Assembly (NCBI GenBank): GCA_045599325.1
Contig: JAZRVT010000041.1
Coordinates: forward strand, 58,369-122,368
DNA from: Cacconaster sp045599325
Lineage (GTDB): Bacteria; Bacteroidota; Bacteroidia; Bacteroidales; UBA932
Direction of reading: 5' to 3'
DNA: 64,000 bases
Each line of letters starts with the position of its first letter. Position 1 is the first letter of the stretch. A program made the position numbers and the translations under genes. Of this stretch, positions 25,464 through 33,964 are shown one piece after another. The notes under the pieces were generated by a model, which saw only the letters and a list, made by a program, of their open reading frames with translations, did not search any database and was not told where the DNA came from.

Positions 25464-26096
25464 ATGGCAGACAACTATCTTGAGAAGAAATTCGAGGAGT
25501 TCCGCAACGCGGCCCCAAGGAAGAAGCACACAGCCTCCCTGTCGACGCTCCTCAGGAACAACCGCAGCTACCGCGGATACGACCGCAGCTGCGTGGTCAC
25601 TGAAGCGCAGCTGCACCGTATAATAGAAGTCAACACAAAGATTCCTTCAGGGCGCAACCGCCAGGCGCTCCGCTTCAGGATGGTCACCCGGGAAACCGGC
25701 GCCGGGAAGGTGCTCGCCAGCATAAAGCTCGGAGGTGCGCTGCCTGAACTGCACCTGCCGCTGCCCGGCACAGAGCCGGAGGCCTTCATCATCATCTGCA
25801 GCGCTGCCGAACAGGACCGCTGGCTGATGATGGACGTCGGCATATCAGCACAGAGCATGCTTCTGAAAGCCACAGAGATGGGTCTTGGCGGCATCTGCAT
25901 CGGAGCGTTCAACAAAGAGGCGGTGACTGAAGCGTTCGGTCTTCCGTGCGAGCCGATTCTGATCATCGCCATCGGCAAGCCTGCCGAAAAAATCGAGCTC
26001 ACGCCGATACGCGAGGATGAGAACCACGCCTACTGGCGTCAGGACGGAGTGCACTATGTGCCGAAAGTAGTGGTTGACGACCTTATAATCAAGTAA
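25464..26096 (+). CDS. Nitroreductase family protein
   Basis: 210 residues. FMN-binding nitroreductase features: NRSYRGYDRS near the start, IPSGRNRQALRF, and MGLGGICIGAFNKEAV with the final PILIIAIGKPAEKIEL. It is likely an NAD(P)H-dependent FMN oxidoreductase of unknown substrate. The CHR pair plus nitroreductase layout is compact (2-base gap). Confidence 0.88.
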   Translation: MADNYLEKKFEEFRNAAPRKKHTASLSTLLRNNRSYRGYDRSCVVTEAQLHRIIEVNTKIPSGRNRQALRFRMVTRETGAGKVLASIKLGGALPELHLPLPGTEPEAFIIICSAAEQDRWLMMDVGISAQSMLLKATEMGLGGICIGAFNKEAVTEAFGLPCEPILIIAIGKPAEKIELTPIREDENHAYWRQDGVHYVPKVVVDDLIIK

Positions 26097-26107
26097 ATGA
26101 GCAGAGT

Positions 26108-26620
26108 ATGAAAAGGATATTGACAGCAGCGGTGGTTTTCACAGCATTAGTGGCGGCAGTCTCCTGCGGCCGGAGTTCATCAGCCGGATCCGGTGCGGAG
26201 AACCGGACTCCCGAAAGGATTGTCACTCCGGAGATGGAGATGGACAACGCTATGGTGTCGGAGGCCATCCGGAGCTATTATGCCTCGGACGGAGAGACCA
26301 GGAAGAGATTCCCGGGGACCGACAGGTGGATGGAGTACACCTCCCGCCTCTGCTACGACCCTGTCACCCAGTCCCAGGACCCTCAGCCTGTGGAAGTCCT
26401 TGTCAGCCGGGCCGGCACGCCCGACAATGCATTTGAAGTGAAGTGGCGCTCTTCCGGAGAAGAACGCCACATCATACTTGTCTTTGCCGTGGAGGGTGAT
26501 GAGTGGAAACTCGACAATATCATCGAGGATGCCGGCAGAGGCAACACCCAGCCTCTGATCGACTACTCCCGTCCGGCATCAGATTACGACGACTTCGCTG
26601 AAACCGGCAGCGGAGAGTAA
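26108..26620 (+). CDS. Hypothetical lipoprotein
   Basis: 170 residues. N-terminus MKRILTAAVVFTALVAAVSC is a lipoprotein-like signal. The mature part, about 145 residues, has a helical segment (NAMVSEAIRSYYASDGETRKRF) and a two-strand C-terminal half ending WKLDNIIEDAGRG. I do not recognise a family with confidence; the pattern is similar to small DUF3828-like lipoproteins. It is last in the clpX-CHR-nitroreductase direction and converges on the HAD gene. Confidence 0.7.
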   Translation: MKRILTAAVVFTALVAAVSCGRSSSAGSGAENRTPERIVTPEMEMDNAMVSEAIRSYYASDGETRKRFPGTDRWMEYTSRLCYDPVTQSQDPQPVEVLVSRAGTPDNAFEVKWRSSGEERHIILVFAVEGDEWKLDNIIEDAGRGNTQPLIDYSRPASDYDDFAETGSGE

Positions 26621-26632
26621 GCGAATGCAGCC

Positions 26633-27145
26633 TCAGCGGTCGTAGATGCTTCTGGCCGCCCTGCACCTGTCAACCAGCTGACGGAAGATGCTCTTGCGGC
26701 GGCGGCGCTTCCTGTGCCTGTGATGGCTGTGGTGCGAAGAGCCGGAACCCGGCTGGCGGAGAGTGACATCCGGATCATCCTCCTGGCCGCCGAATACGTC
26801 AGCCATCGTGAGCTTCTCGGTTATCATCCTGTAGATCAAAGGCCAGTCCGGCACACCGCCGAGATTGTGGTCGTCGATATAGATGTCGGCATCCACCTTG
26901 CGCGGACGCGCCACTTCATAGTTGCCCGGAAGCTCGGCATTCACAGCGTAGAACTCCACTCCGTTCGAGCGGCAGAACTCCACCGCCTCGTCCAGCAGTT
27001 TCCCCTCCCGGACAGTCCACAGGATCACCCTGTGGCCGTCCTCCTGGAGCTTCTTCAAGATTTCGAAGGCGAACGGAATCTCCCTGCCTATCTGCGGGAA
27101 CTTGTGTTCTACGACAGTCCCGTCAAAGTCCACTGCGATTATCAT
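26633..27145 (-). CDS. HAD-like hydrolase with His/Arg-rich C-terminal tail
   Basis: 170 residues. Motif I is DFDGTVVEHKFP (nucleophile Asp, DxD) and motif IV is ADIYIDDHNLGG. The core of about 125 residues resembles small Bacteroidota HAD proteins of the BT0820 type. After it comes an unusual tail: SSHHSHHRHRKRRRRKS and an amphipathic end. It starts 6 bases after the Wzc-type kinase stop, so it is the last gene of the capsule operon. Substrate unknown; a sugar phosphate is plausible from context only. Confidence 0.82.
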   Translation of the reverse strand: MIIAVDFDGTVVEHKFPQIGREIPFAFEILKKLQEDGHRVILWTVREGKLLDEAVEFCRSNGVEFYAVNAELPGNYEVARPRKVDADIYIDDHNLGGVPDWPLIYRMITEKLTMADVFGGQEDDPDVTLRQPGSGSSHHSHHRHRKRRRRKSIFRQLVDRCRAARSIYDR

Positions 27146-27151
27146 CGGGAA

Positions 27152-29596
27152 TTATGCCTCCTTCGATTTCCTTGATTTCCTTGACTTCTTCGAATCTGAG
27201 TCTTCATCGTCATCTTCAGCGGTCTCGCCATAGCCCTGGCCGTAGCCGTAACCGTAGCCGTAGCCATATCCGTAACCGTATCCGTAACCGTAGTTGGTAG
27301 CATAGCGGCTGCGCACAGCGGAACCGTTGAGGATCACTCCCATATTGTTGAGCTTGCCTGACTCGTAGAGTTCGTCAAGCTGAGGGAGCATACGGCGGTC
27401 GATCATACCGGCGCGGACCACGAAGACTGTGGTGTCGACCACCCTGTTGATGATCACAGGGTCAGCGACCATATCCACAGGGACATTGTCGAGGATGATG
27501 TAGTCGTACTCCGTCTTGAGGGTGTCGATGAGCTCCTCGAGCCTCGGGCGGCGGAGCAGTTCCACAGGGTTTGGCGGAACCATACCTGCAGGCACCACAT
27601 CCACTCCCGCAGCCACATCCACGTGGAGGATGTCGCCGATAGAGACTTCTGTGTCGAAGAGATAGTTGGAGACTCCCTTCACTTTATGGCCGACACCGAG
27701 CAGGCGGGAGAGGGAGCGCTTGCGGAGGTCCATATCCAGAACCACGACCCTCTTCTTGTTGTCGGCGTAGCAGGCGGCCATATTGAGTGCCACGAAGCTC
27801 TTTCCGGAACCGACATTGAAGGATGAAACTGTGATGACCTGAGGACCGGAAGCGGCATTCTTGCTCATAAGGTCAGTGTTGGTGCAGACAATACGCATAG
27901 ACTCCGTGAGGAGGTCCTTGCTGTCCTTGTCGTAAAGGACCTTCCTGCCCTCATTCTTCTTCTTTTCCTTCGACTTCTTGTTCACCTCAGGGATCTCGCC
28001 TATGAACGGCACGTTCACCGCCTCCTCAATCTCCTTTCTGGTGTTGACCTTGGTGTTCACGAGGAGACGTGCCACAAGCACCACCAGAGGGATGAGAAGT
28101 CCCGCCAGCAGGCCGAGCAGCAGATATTTGTTCCTGCTCGGGGCAATATGCACATCAGAACCTTCAGCAGGGTCTATCACTCGGGCGTTGTCCTCCACCA
28201 TCGACTGGGTGAGGGCGTTCTCCTCGCGGCGGTTCAGCAGATAGAGGTAAAGCTGCTCCTTGATGTTCTGCTGGCGCTCGATGGAGAGCATCTCACGCGC
28301 GGTGGAAGGCATCTGCTGGAACTTGCTGAAGGACTTGGACTCCTGCTTCTGAGCATCCTTTATCTTGACGTCGTAGCTTGAAAGGAGGTTGTCGATTGAG
28401 GTGACTATGCTCTGACGGAGCGAAGCCAGGTTGCTGTCGAGACCCTTTACGACAGGACTCTCCACGCTGCTGTTCTCCACCAGGCGGTCGCGCTTCATCT
28501 TGTCTTCATTGTATCTCTCGATAAGGCCCTCGATGCGGAGGTCGGCGATTCCGGTCTGGCTCGGGATCATCTCGTCCTTGTTCGCAGGGTCAATCAGGTA
28601 ATCCTTTACGAACTGGGCAAGGCGTTTCTGGGTCTCCAGATCAGTTATCGCCGCGCTGGAAGACCTTGTCTCTGCAAGATACTGGTTTGCCGCCTCATCA
28701 GCGCTCATAATCCTGTACTTGGTCTTGAAGCTCTGGAGCTGCGACTCCACGTCGCCGAGTTCCTGGCTGATGACCATAAGGCGTTCTTCGATGAACTGGG
28801 CGGTGTTGACTGCAATCTGGTTCTTGTCCTTGACGGCAGCTTCATTATAGACCACGAAGAGGGTGTTCAGCACATCCCTCGCCCTCGCTGCGGAGTAGTC
28901 CAGCAGTGTGAAGTTGAGGATTGATGCGTCACCCGCCATATTGGTGATGGTAAGACGGCTGATAAGGCCCACGGCTGCAGAAGGAACATCTGTCTGGATC
29001 ACGTTTACATCCCTGCCGAACCAGTCGGAACCGTAAGTCTGGGTAGGGACTATGATGATATGGCCCTGACCGCTGTTGATGCTGATGGTGTCATTAAGTC
29101 CCACCGTCCTGCTCACCTTGTCGAATGAGACTGAAACTGATTTCTGGTCCAGAGGGCGAACAGTGAAACTCATAGGGCGGTCGGCCAGTTCCTCGGAGAA
29201 AAGCACCCGCACTGGGCTGTTTGTGTAGAGCTCCATCTGGCGGAGCTTGACTTGGGTCCTGTAGTTGACGTTGGCGTCCAGCCGGTTCACTACCTCGCTC
29301 ATCAGTTTCTTGGATTTGAACTCCAGGATCTCGTTGGTCACGTTGGACCTGTTGATCATATTGTTGTAGGTGTCGAGGCGTGCGGTCGACCTGCTGTTCG
29401 CAGGGTCCTTGATCACGATGGTCGCGTAACTCCTGTAGATGAAGGTCGATTTCGCATATTTGTAGCCTGCGATTCCTACGCCGATCAGAGCGAAGAGGAC
29501 AAACCAGTACCAATAGCTGAGCAGGTAGAAGAAGAGGTCCACCAGATTGACGGCGCCGTCGTTTCCAGTCTTTTTCTTATTGTTGTTCTGTGCCAT
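27152..29596 (-). CDS. wzc: Wzc-type polysaccharide co-polymerase with bacterial tyrosine kinase domain
   Basis: An 814-residue inner-membrane protein. TM1 is at about 22-47, a Wzz periplasmic domain with long helices (about 50-485) follows, then TM2 at about 488-513. The BY-kinase domain has Walker A SSFNVGSGKS (about 590-600), Walker A' VVVLDMDLRKRS and Walker B YDYIILDNVP. The end is a Gly-Tyr repeat (about 765-790) plus an acidic/Ser/Lys tail. In the family, tyrosines in the tail are autophosphorylated and control chain length and export together with Wza. It is downstream of wza (12 bases). Confidence 0.94.
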   Translation of the reverse strand: MAQNNNKKKTGNDGAVNLVDLFFYLLSYWYWFVLFALIGVGIAGYKYAKSTFIYRSYATIVIKDPANSRSTARLDTYNNMINRSNVTNEILEFKSKKLMSEVVNRLDANVNYRTQVKLRQMELYTNSPVRVLFSEELADRPMSFTVRPLDQKSVSVSFDKVSRTVGLNDTISINSGQGHIIIVPTQTYGSDWFGRDVNVIQTDVPSAAVGLISRLTITNMAGDASILNFTLLDYSAARARDVLNTLFVVYNEAAVKDKNQIAVNTAQFIEERLMVISQELGDVESQLQSFKTKYRIMSADEAANQYLAETRSSSAAITDLETQKRLAQFVKDYLIDPANKDEMIPSQTGIADLRIEGLIERYNEDKMKRDRLVENSSVESPVVKGLDSNLASLRQSIVTSIDNLLSSYDVKIKDAQKQESKSFSKFQQMPSTAREMLSIERQQNIKEQLYLYLLNRREENALTQSMVEDNARVIDPAEGSDVHIAPSRNKYLLLGLLAGLLIPLVVLVARLLVNTKVNTRKEIEEAVNVPFIGEIPEVNKKSKEKKKNEGRKVLYDKDSKDLLTESMRIVCTNTDLMSKNAASGPQVITVSSFNVGSGKSFVALNMAACYADNKKRVVVLDMDLRKRSLSRLLGVGHKVKGVSNYLFDTEVSIGDILHVDVAAGVDVVPAGMVPPNPVELLRRPRLEELIDTLKTEYDYIILDNVPVDMVADPVIINRVVDTTVFVVRAGMIDRRMLPQLDELYESGKLNNMGVILNGSAVRSRYATNYGYGYGYGYGYGYGYGYGQGYGETAEDDDEDSDSKKSRKSRKSKEA
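27237..27296 (-). repeat. Hexanucleotide repeat encoding the Gly-Tyr tail of Wzc
   Basis: About nine GGNTAY units encode alternating Gly-Tyr. The repeat is a candidate for in-frame slippage that would change the number of phosphorylatable tyrosines. Confidence 0.85.
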
Positions 29597-29608
29597 AATT
29601 CTTTCAGA

Positions 29609-30421
29609 TTACTTCCTCAGGTTAAGCCACAGCAGTATAGTGGTAGCAATGTTTGCCAGTGAAAATGCCGTGGTAAAATATCCCAGTGCGTTGTTGAAAG
29701 CAACGTCGCGCTTGCTGTCCTTTGGTTTTGCATAAACCACGTCATTCTGCTGGAGATAGAATGCCGGAGAGTCGTAAAGCCGCTTGGTCTTGAGGTTGAT
29801 GCTGTATAGTTCCCTTTCATCTCCCCTTGTACGGATCACCCAGATATCATCCCTCTGTGCATCTTCCGTTATCTCATTGGACATTGCCAAGGCCTGAAGG
29901 ATGTTTATTCCGCCAGAAGGAACATTAATATTGGCCGACCTGAGTTCGCCCAACATAGTTATCTGGAAATTTAGAAAACTTACAAACACCATCGGGTCTT
30001 TGATATACTCCTTCTCCTTGATCATCTCCTCGATGGTCTCCTTCAACTGCACCGGGGTCATTCCATCCACGTGAATCTTGCCGAGAAGAGGGAAGGTGAT
30101 GTCACCATTCTGATCTACAGTATATCCGTCTTCTGACTCGGCGGCCGCCGCGAGGTTCACCTCACCTGTAGCCGGATTATATGCCGACAAACCGCTTGTG
30201 AGATTGAACGGCGCCGCCAGTTCTGGAGTGCTGCTGGTGACGACTATACGGAGCTTGTCATTCTTATAGATATGCGGCTCCGCCGCAGGCTGATGGGAGG
30301 TATAGACCTCACCGACCTTGAAATCCTGCATATAGCCCAGACGCTCATAGGCGCCGCAGGAGGAGAGAAGCAGAGCCGCTGAGAGCAGGACGAAAAAAGT
30401 GAAATTCCTCATATTATCCAT
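29609..30421 (-). CDS. wza: Polysaccharide export lipoprotein, Wza-like
   Basis: 270 residues. Lipoprotein signal MRNFTFFVLLSAALLLSSC (lipobox LSSC, Cys about residue 22). The Poly_export domain includes YTVDQNGDITFPLLGKIHVDG followed by MTPVQLKETIEE and a SLBB-like segment (FQITMLGELRSANINVPSG). It ends with a hydrophobic helix (YFTTAFSLANIATTILLWL), which would form the outer-membrane alpha-barrel. It is the outer-membrane exit of the capsule pathway. Start: ATG 30421, or 30412. Confidence 0.92.
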   Translation of the reverse strand: MDNMRNFTFFVLLSAALLLSSCGAYERLGYMQDFKVGEVYTSHQPAAEPHIYKNDKLRIVVTSSTPELAAPFNLTSGLSAYNPATGEVNLAAAAESEDGYTVDQNGDITFPLLGKIHVDGMTPVQLKETIEEMIKEKEYIKDPMVFVSFLNFQITMLGELRSANINVPSGGINILQALAMSNEITEDAQRDDIWVIRTRGDERELYSINLKTKRLYDSPAFYLQQNDVVYAKPKDSKRDVAFNNALGYFTTAFSLANIATTILLWLNLRK

Positions 30422-30427
30422 TCTTTA

Positions 30428-31393
30428 CTATAAACTGCAAAAATAATTCATTATTCTCCCTTTCGCAAGTCCCGACCACCTTTTAATGAAGGGCGAAGGG
30501 GCGTATTTCATAAACAATATGGCTCTTCTCCAGAATCCCGAGTATCTCCGCCTCTTCTCGAGTCCGAAATTGCCGTCACTCAGGACAAGATTCAGAAGTC
30601 TGTCGATATCCTTTGCACTGACTTCAGGTATGCCGTACGGGATGCAGTCCGGGTTCAGTCCGAGATCCCTTGCGAGCAGTCCGTGGAGCAAAGCGCTCCA
30701 TCTGAGAAGGCCTTCGTCCTTAAGCATAGCCAGGTACTTTTCTCCATCATACTGACCTTTGTAACGGCTCAGCGCAAGGGCATAGTCGCAAAGCTGACGG
30801 AACCCCGCGCCGCTGACGGAGGCGTGGTGGAAAATATGTTCGTTAAGCAGCAGCAGCCTTCCCGCCGGGCTCTCCTCCACAAGGCCATTCCTGTGGTGTT
30901 CCACTATCACTCCGCCAAGAGCATATCCCAAGTCACCGTCGCTGTCATACCTGTAGTCAATCCTGTTATCCTCCAGAACCCCGACTGCCCTCTCCCAGTC
31001 CTTGTCTGGGATATGCCAGTCTATATCACCTATCAGGCGGTGCTCCGGCACAGGATAAAGGGCCGCTGTCTCAAGCCCCTTCAGCAGGACTGCATCAATC
31101 CCCCGTCTGGCCCAGGTATCGCGCTGCTTTGCAACTACTGCGCTGATCCGGGCGTAGCTCTTTTCGGCATTCTGAGCATCTATCAGCCAGGAGGCCGCAA
31201 GCGAGGCCGGTAGCCCTGCGCTGCGCAGCAGCCCCTTCACCACATCGAACAGCACAGTGTGTACAGACTGCCTGCGTGCCAGAGCATACAGAGTGCGCCA
31301 TTGCTCCCCGTCCAGTGCAAACCCCGAAGGGACTTCCCACCCCCAGAGACTGCACCTGAGCAGGGTCAGGAAAGAGTCAGTCACAGCATCCAT
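30428..31393 (-). CDS. Nucleotidyltransferase-like protein (PF14907 type, NTP_transf_5)
   Basis: 321 residues from ATG at 31393 (MDAVTDSFL). Features: VLLKGLETAALYPVPEHRLIGDIDWHIPDKDWERAV, with the GD-x-D pattern of a pol-beta-like nucleotidyltransferase, and a later IVEHHRN motif. Such proteins are commonly found next to PqqD-like proteins in exopolysaccharide clusters; their reaction is not established. It overlaps the PqqD-like gene by 17 bases. Confidence 0.78.
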   Translation of the reverse strand: MDAVTDSFLTLLRCSLWGWEVPSGFALDGEQWRTLYALARRQSVHTVLFDVVKGLLRSAGLPASLAASWLIDAQNAEKSYARISAVVAKQRDTWARRGIDAVLLKGLETAALYPVPEHRLIGDIDWHIPDKDWERAVGVLEDNRIDYRYDSDGDLGYALGGVIVEHHRNGLVEESPAGRLLLLNEHIFHHASVSGAGFRQLCDYALALSRYKGQYDGEKYLAMLKDEGLLRWSALLHGLLARDLGLNPDCIPYGIPEVSAKDIDRLLNLVLSDGNFGLEKRRRYSGFWRRAILFMKYAPSPFIKRWSGLAKGRIMNYFCSL

Positions 31394-31640
31394 ACCGTTT
31401 CCAGAGAATGACAAGGCTGTGGACATCACATTCAGCCACCTCCACATCGACGTCGTACTCCGCACAGAGCCACTCCACCAGCTTCTCTTCCGTGAACTCC
31501 TCCTCTCCGATGCGGTTCCACAGCCAGGCCGCCGACTCGTTGAGACTGAAAACAGAGGTCATATCCACCTGCCCGGACCTGCGGACCAGAATGTTCTCAT
31601 CGGCCACTTTGCGGAGGCAGTATTCTTTATTCAGCTTCAT
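31377..31640 (-). CDS. PqqD family protein (RRE-like)
   Basis: 87 residues. Pattern LRKVADENILVRRSGQVDMTSVFSLNESAAWLWNRIGEEEFTEEKLVEWL is a typical PqqD/RRE winged-helix arrangement (three strands, then helices). PqqD proteins bind precursor peptides in RiPP pathways, but there is no radical SAM enzyme or precursor here. In exopolysaccharide loci they usually accompany the PF14907-type gene. It overlaps the neighbouring GT4 gene by 14 bases and the nucleotidyltransferase by 17. Confidence 0.75.
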   Translation of the reverse strand: MKLNKEYCLRKVADENILVRRSGQVDMTSVFSLNESAAWLWNRIGEEEFTEEKLVEWLCAEYDVDVEVAECDVHSLVILWKRYGCCD

Positions 31641-32745
31641 ATATCTGCCCGTAAATCTTTATGCAGCTGTCAATCATCTTCCCGTAGGTGAACATCTCCT
31701 CATAGCGCCGCCTTGCCCCTTCGCAATAGCGGGAATAGGTCTCCCTGTCACCGGTTATCTCCATTATCGCCCTTGCAAGCGCCTCAGGGTCGGAGACGGC
31801 CACATTGATTCCCGAATTCCCGTCGCTGTTCACCCAGTCCACCCCGGAGCCCGGGATATGGGTCGCCACCACCGGCTTGCCATAGGACATCGCCTCTATC
31901 TGCACGATTGCAAAAGCCTCAGTCTTCATAATGCTGCTCAGGGCATAGAGATCGCATCCGGCATAGTGCTCACTGACCTCTTCGTCCGAAAGCCATCCCA
32001 GGAGCGACACCTTATCCTGCAGTCCGCTGTCATATATCTGAGCCAGCAGCTCCTGTTCCAGCGGCCCTGTGCCACCGATCTCTATACGGTAGTTGTCCGG
32101 CAGATATGAGGCCGCCTCCACGAGGTATCTGAAACCCTTGTACTCCACAAGCCTTCCCAGCGCAAAAACGGTCACTGTCTCTTTCTGAAGTCCAGGGACA
32201 GGCTTCGCAGCACCCTCGATCCCTATCGGGAGATGCGACACCTTGCCCTGCACATCCTTCAGCCAGGGCGACTGCTGCACATAGACCGGAGTGGTGCCCA
32301 GTATACGGTCCGCACGGCGGATGAGCCAGCTCTGCAGCGGCCGGTAGAACTTGAGCAGCCCCTTCTGCTTGAGGATGTCACTGTGCCAGTGGAGCACCAC
32401 CTTCCCCTTGAAGCCGCTCAGCCTGAGCGCAAGGCAGGCCATCGGGTCAGGATGGTGGATATGGATGATGTCATACTCCTTCCTGTGGCGGCGCAGCCAG
32501 AATATCATCGCCGGAGAGATCATTGTTGCGGCAACCTTCTTCCAGGCCGGGAGACAGATGCAGCTGCCGGACGGTCCGAATTCAATTGTCCTGCTTCTGC
32601 CTCTGCCTCCGGCATCCTCAGGCAGGATGGCGCAAAGCATATCACACTCGATTCCCCGTGCCACAAGACCACTGGCAAGGTCCCACATCACCTTCTCCAC
32701 ACCGCCGCGTATCGGATAAAACTTACCTAACTGAAGTATTCTCAT
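31627..32745 (-). CDS. Glycosyltransferase family 4
   Basis: 372 residues of GT-B fold. The N-terminus MRILQLGKFYPIRGGVEKVMWDLA has the acceptor-side glycine loop. The C-terminal donor side has the EX7E motif EAFAIVQIEAMSYGKPVVAT and the phosphate-binding HIPG loop. It adds a sugar from a nucleotide donor to a lipid-linked intermediate on the cytoplasmic face; the sugar cannot be told. It overlaps the adjacent GT4 gene by 23 bases. Confidence 0.9.
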   Translation of the reverse strand: MRILQLGKFYPIRGGVEKVMWDLASGLVARGIECDMLCAILPEDAGGRGRSRTIEFGPSGSCICLPAWKKVAATMISPAMIFWLRRHRKEYDIIHIHHPDPMACLALRLSGFKGKVVLHWHSDILKQKGLLKFYRPLQSWLIRRADRILGTTPVYVQQSPWLKDVQGKVSHLPIGIEGAAKPVPGLQKETVTVFALGRLVEYKGFRYLVEAASYLPDNYRIEIGGTGPLEQELLAQIYDSGLQDKVSLLGWLSDEEVSEHYAGCDLYALSSIMKTEAFAIVQIEAMSYGKPVVATHIPGSGVDWVNSDGNSGINVAVSDPEALARAIMEITGDRETYSRYCEGARRRYEEMFTYGKMIDSCIKIYGQIYEAE

Positions 32746-33964
32746 CTGTCAAACTTTCATATAATCTGATATAGTCCTCATATCTCTCCTGCTTCCGGAA
32801 ATTGTCGAGGGCATACTGACGGCATCCGGCAGTCCAGACCTCCTTGCCGGCAGCCTCAATCCGGCGGATGCAGTCCAGCATAGCCTCCACATCCCCCTGC
32901 TTCACCACGAAACCGGTCCGCTCGTTGATTGTCTCGACACTGCCGCCCGTACGGTAGGTCACGACCGGAGTGCCGCAGGAGATGGCCTCCATATTCACTG
33001 TCGGATAATTGTCCTGCCAGGTGGGGTTGGCAAAGGCAGAGGCAGTCGAGTAGAGTTGCGCCAGCTGGCCGGCATCTGCCGTGCGGCTGACGCCAATTAT
33101 TGTATGAGGCAGCTCCGCCTTCTGGCTCTCCTTGAGTCCGACAAGCACAATCACCTCCCTTTGGTGGTCCAGCATAGAGTCCAGCCTTGCGAAATCCTCC
33201 AGCCCCTTCTCCCTGTTCCATATGCTGGCGACTCCCAGGATCACGTTCCTGCCTCCGATCCCCAGTTTTTCCCTCAGACCGATCTCCTCTTTCGGGCTGA
33301 ATGTGTCAGTGTCGATGCCGTTATGAATCACCTCGAACCTGCAGTCCCTCAAAAAAGAGCGGCTCATCTCCCCTTTCATCCACTCCGATACTGTCACCAG
33401 AGTGAAGGATGGCACCGATGTGAACGCCCGCCGCTTGTCATCGAAATTCCTGAAAGAGCGGTCAGCAATCCAGCTTGCAGGGAATGCCCTCCGCTGGGGG
33501 CAATGGCCGCAATGGCTCTGCCACTTGCCGCAGCCGGCCGATGCATAGTGGTAGCAGTGTCCGGTATAGAACCAGCAGTCGTGGACAGTCCATACCACAG
33601 GCTTCCCGGCAGATGCCAGATAGTCGAACAATATCCTGTAGTTCAGGAAATAGCCGTGGATATTGTGGATATGTATCACATCGGGGTCCAGTTCCCTGAG
33701 CCTCTTCACAAACCTTCTGGTCGCCACCACCGACCCTCTGCCGTGGAGGTCAAAGAACCGGGTAAGCAACAGATGGATTGCGACGCTCGCCTTGCTTCCA
33801 ACGGGCAGAAGCCCGCGGACTCCGGCAGGCACCCCGTCGCGCCCCTTGCTGTAAGCAGCATAACACTCCCAGCCCGCCGCAGTTGCCACAGCGGCGATCT
33901 CCTTCATTATCTTCCCCGTGGAGGTGGTAGTCCGTATCACGGGGTTTATCTGGACAAGTCTCAT
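32723..33964 (-). CDS. Glycosyltransferase family 4 (WcaC-like, Cys-rich acceptor loop)
   Basis: 413 residues. N-terminal GT-B half includes VVWTVHDCWFYTGHCYHYASAGCGKWQ followed by two more Cys, a Cys-rich insertion seen in WcaC-type transferases. The C-terminal motif is DNYPTVNMEAISCGTPVV, in which the first acidic residue of EX7E is Asp. The next upstream gene ends with a 4-base overlap, and the next GT4 is also adjacent. Confidence 0.88.
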   Translation of the reverse strand: MRLVQINPVIRTTTSTGKIMKEIAAVATAAGWECYAAYSKGRDGVPAGVRGLLPVGSKASVAIHLLLTRFFDLHGRGSVVATRRFVKRLRELDPDVIHIHNIHGYFLNYRILFDYLASAGKPVVWTVHDCWFYTGHCYHYASAGCGKWQSHCGHCPQRRAFPASWIADRSFRNFDDKRRAFTSVPSFTLVTVSEWMKGEMSRSFLRDCRFEVIHNGIDTDTFSPKEEIGLREKLGIGGRNVILGVASIWNREKGLEDFARLDSMLDHQREVIVLVGLKESQKAELPHTIIGVSRTADAGQLAQLYSTASAFANPTWQDNYPTVNMEAISCGTPVVTYRTGGSVETINERTGFVVKQGDVEAMLDCIRRIEAAGKEVWTAGCRQYALDNFRKQERYEDYIRLYESLTDENTSVR

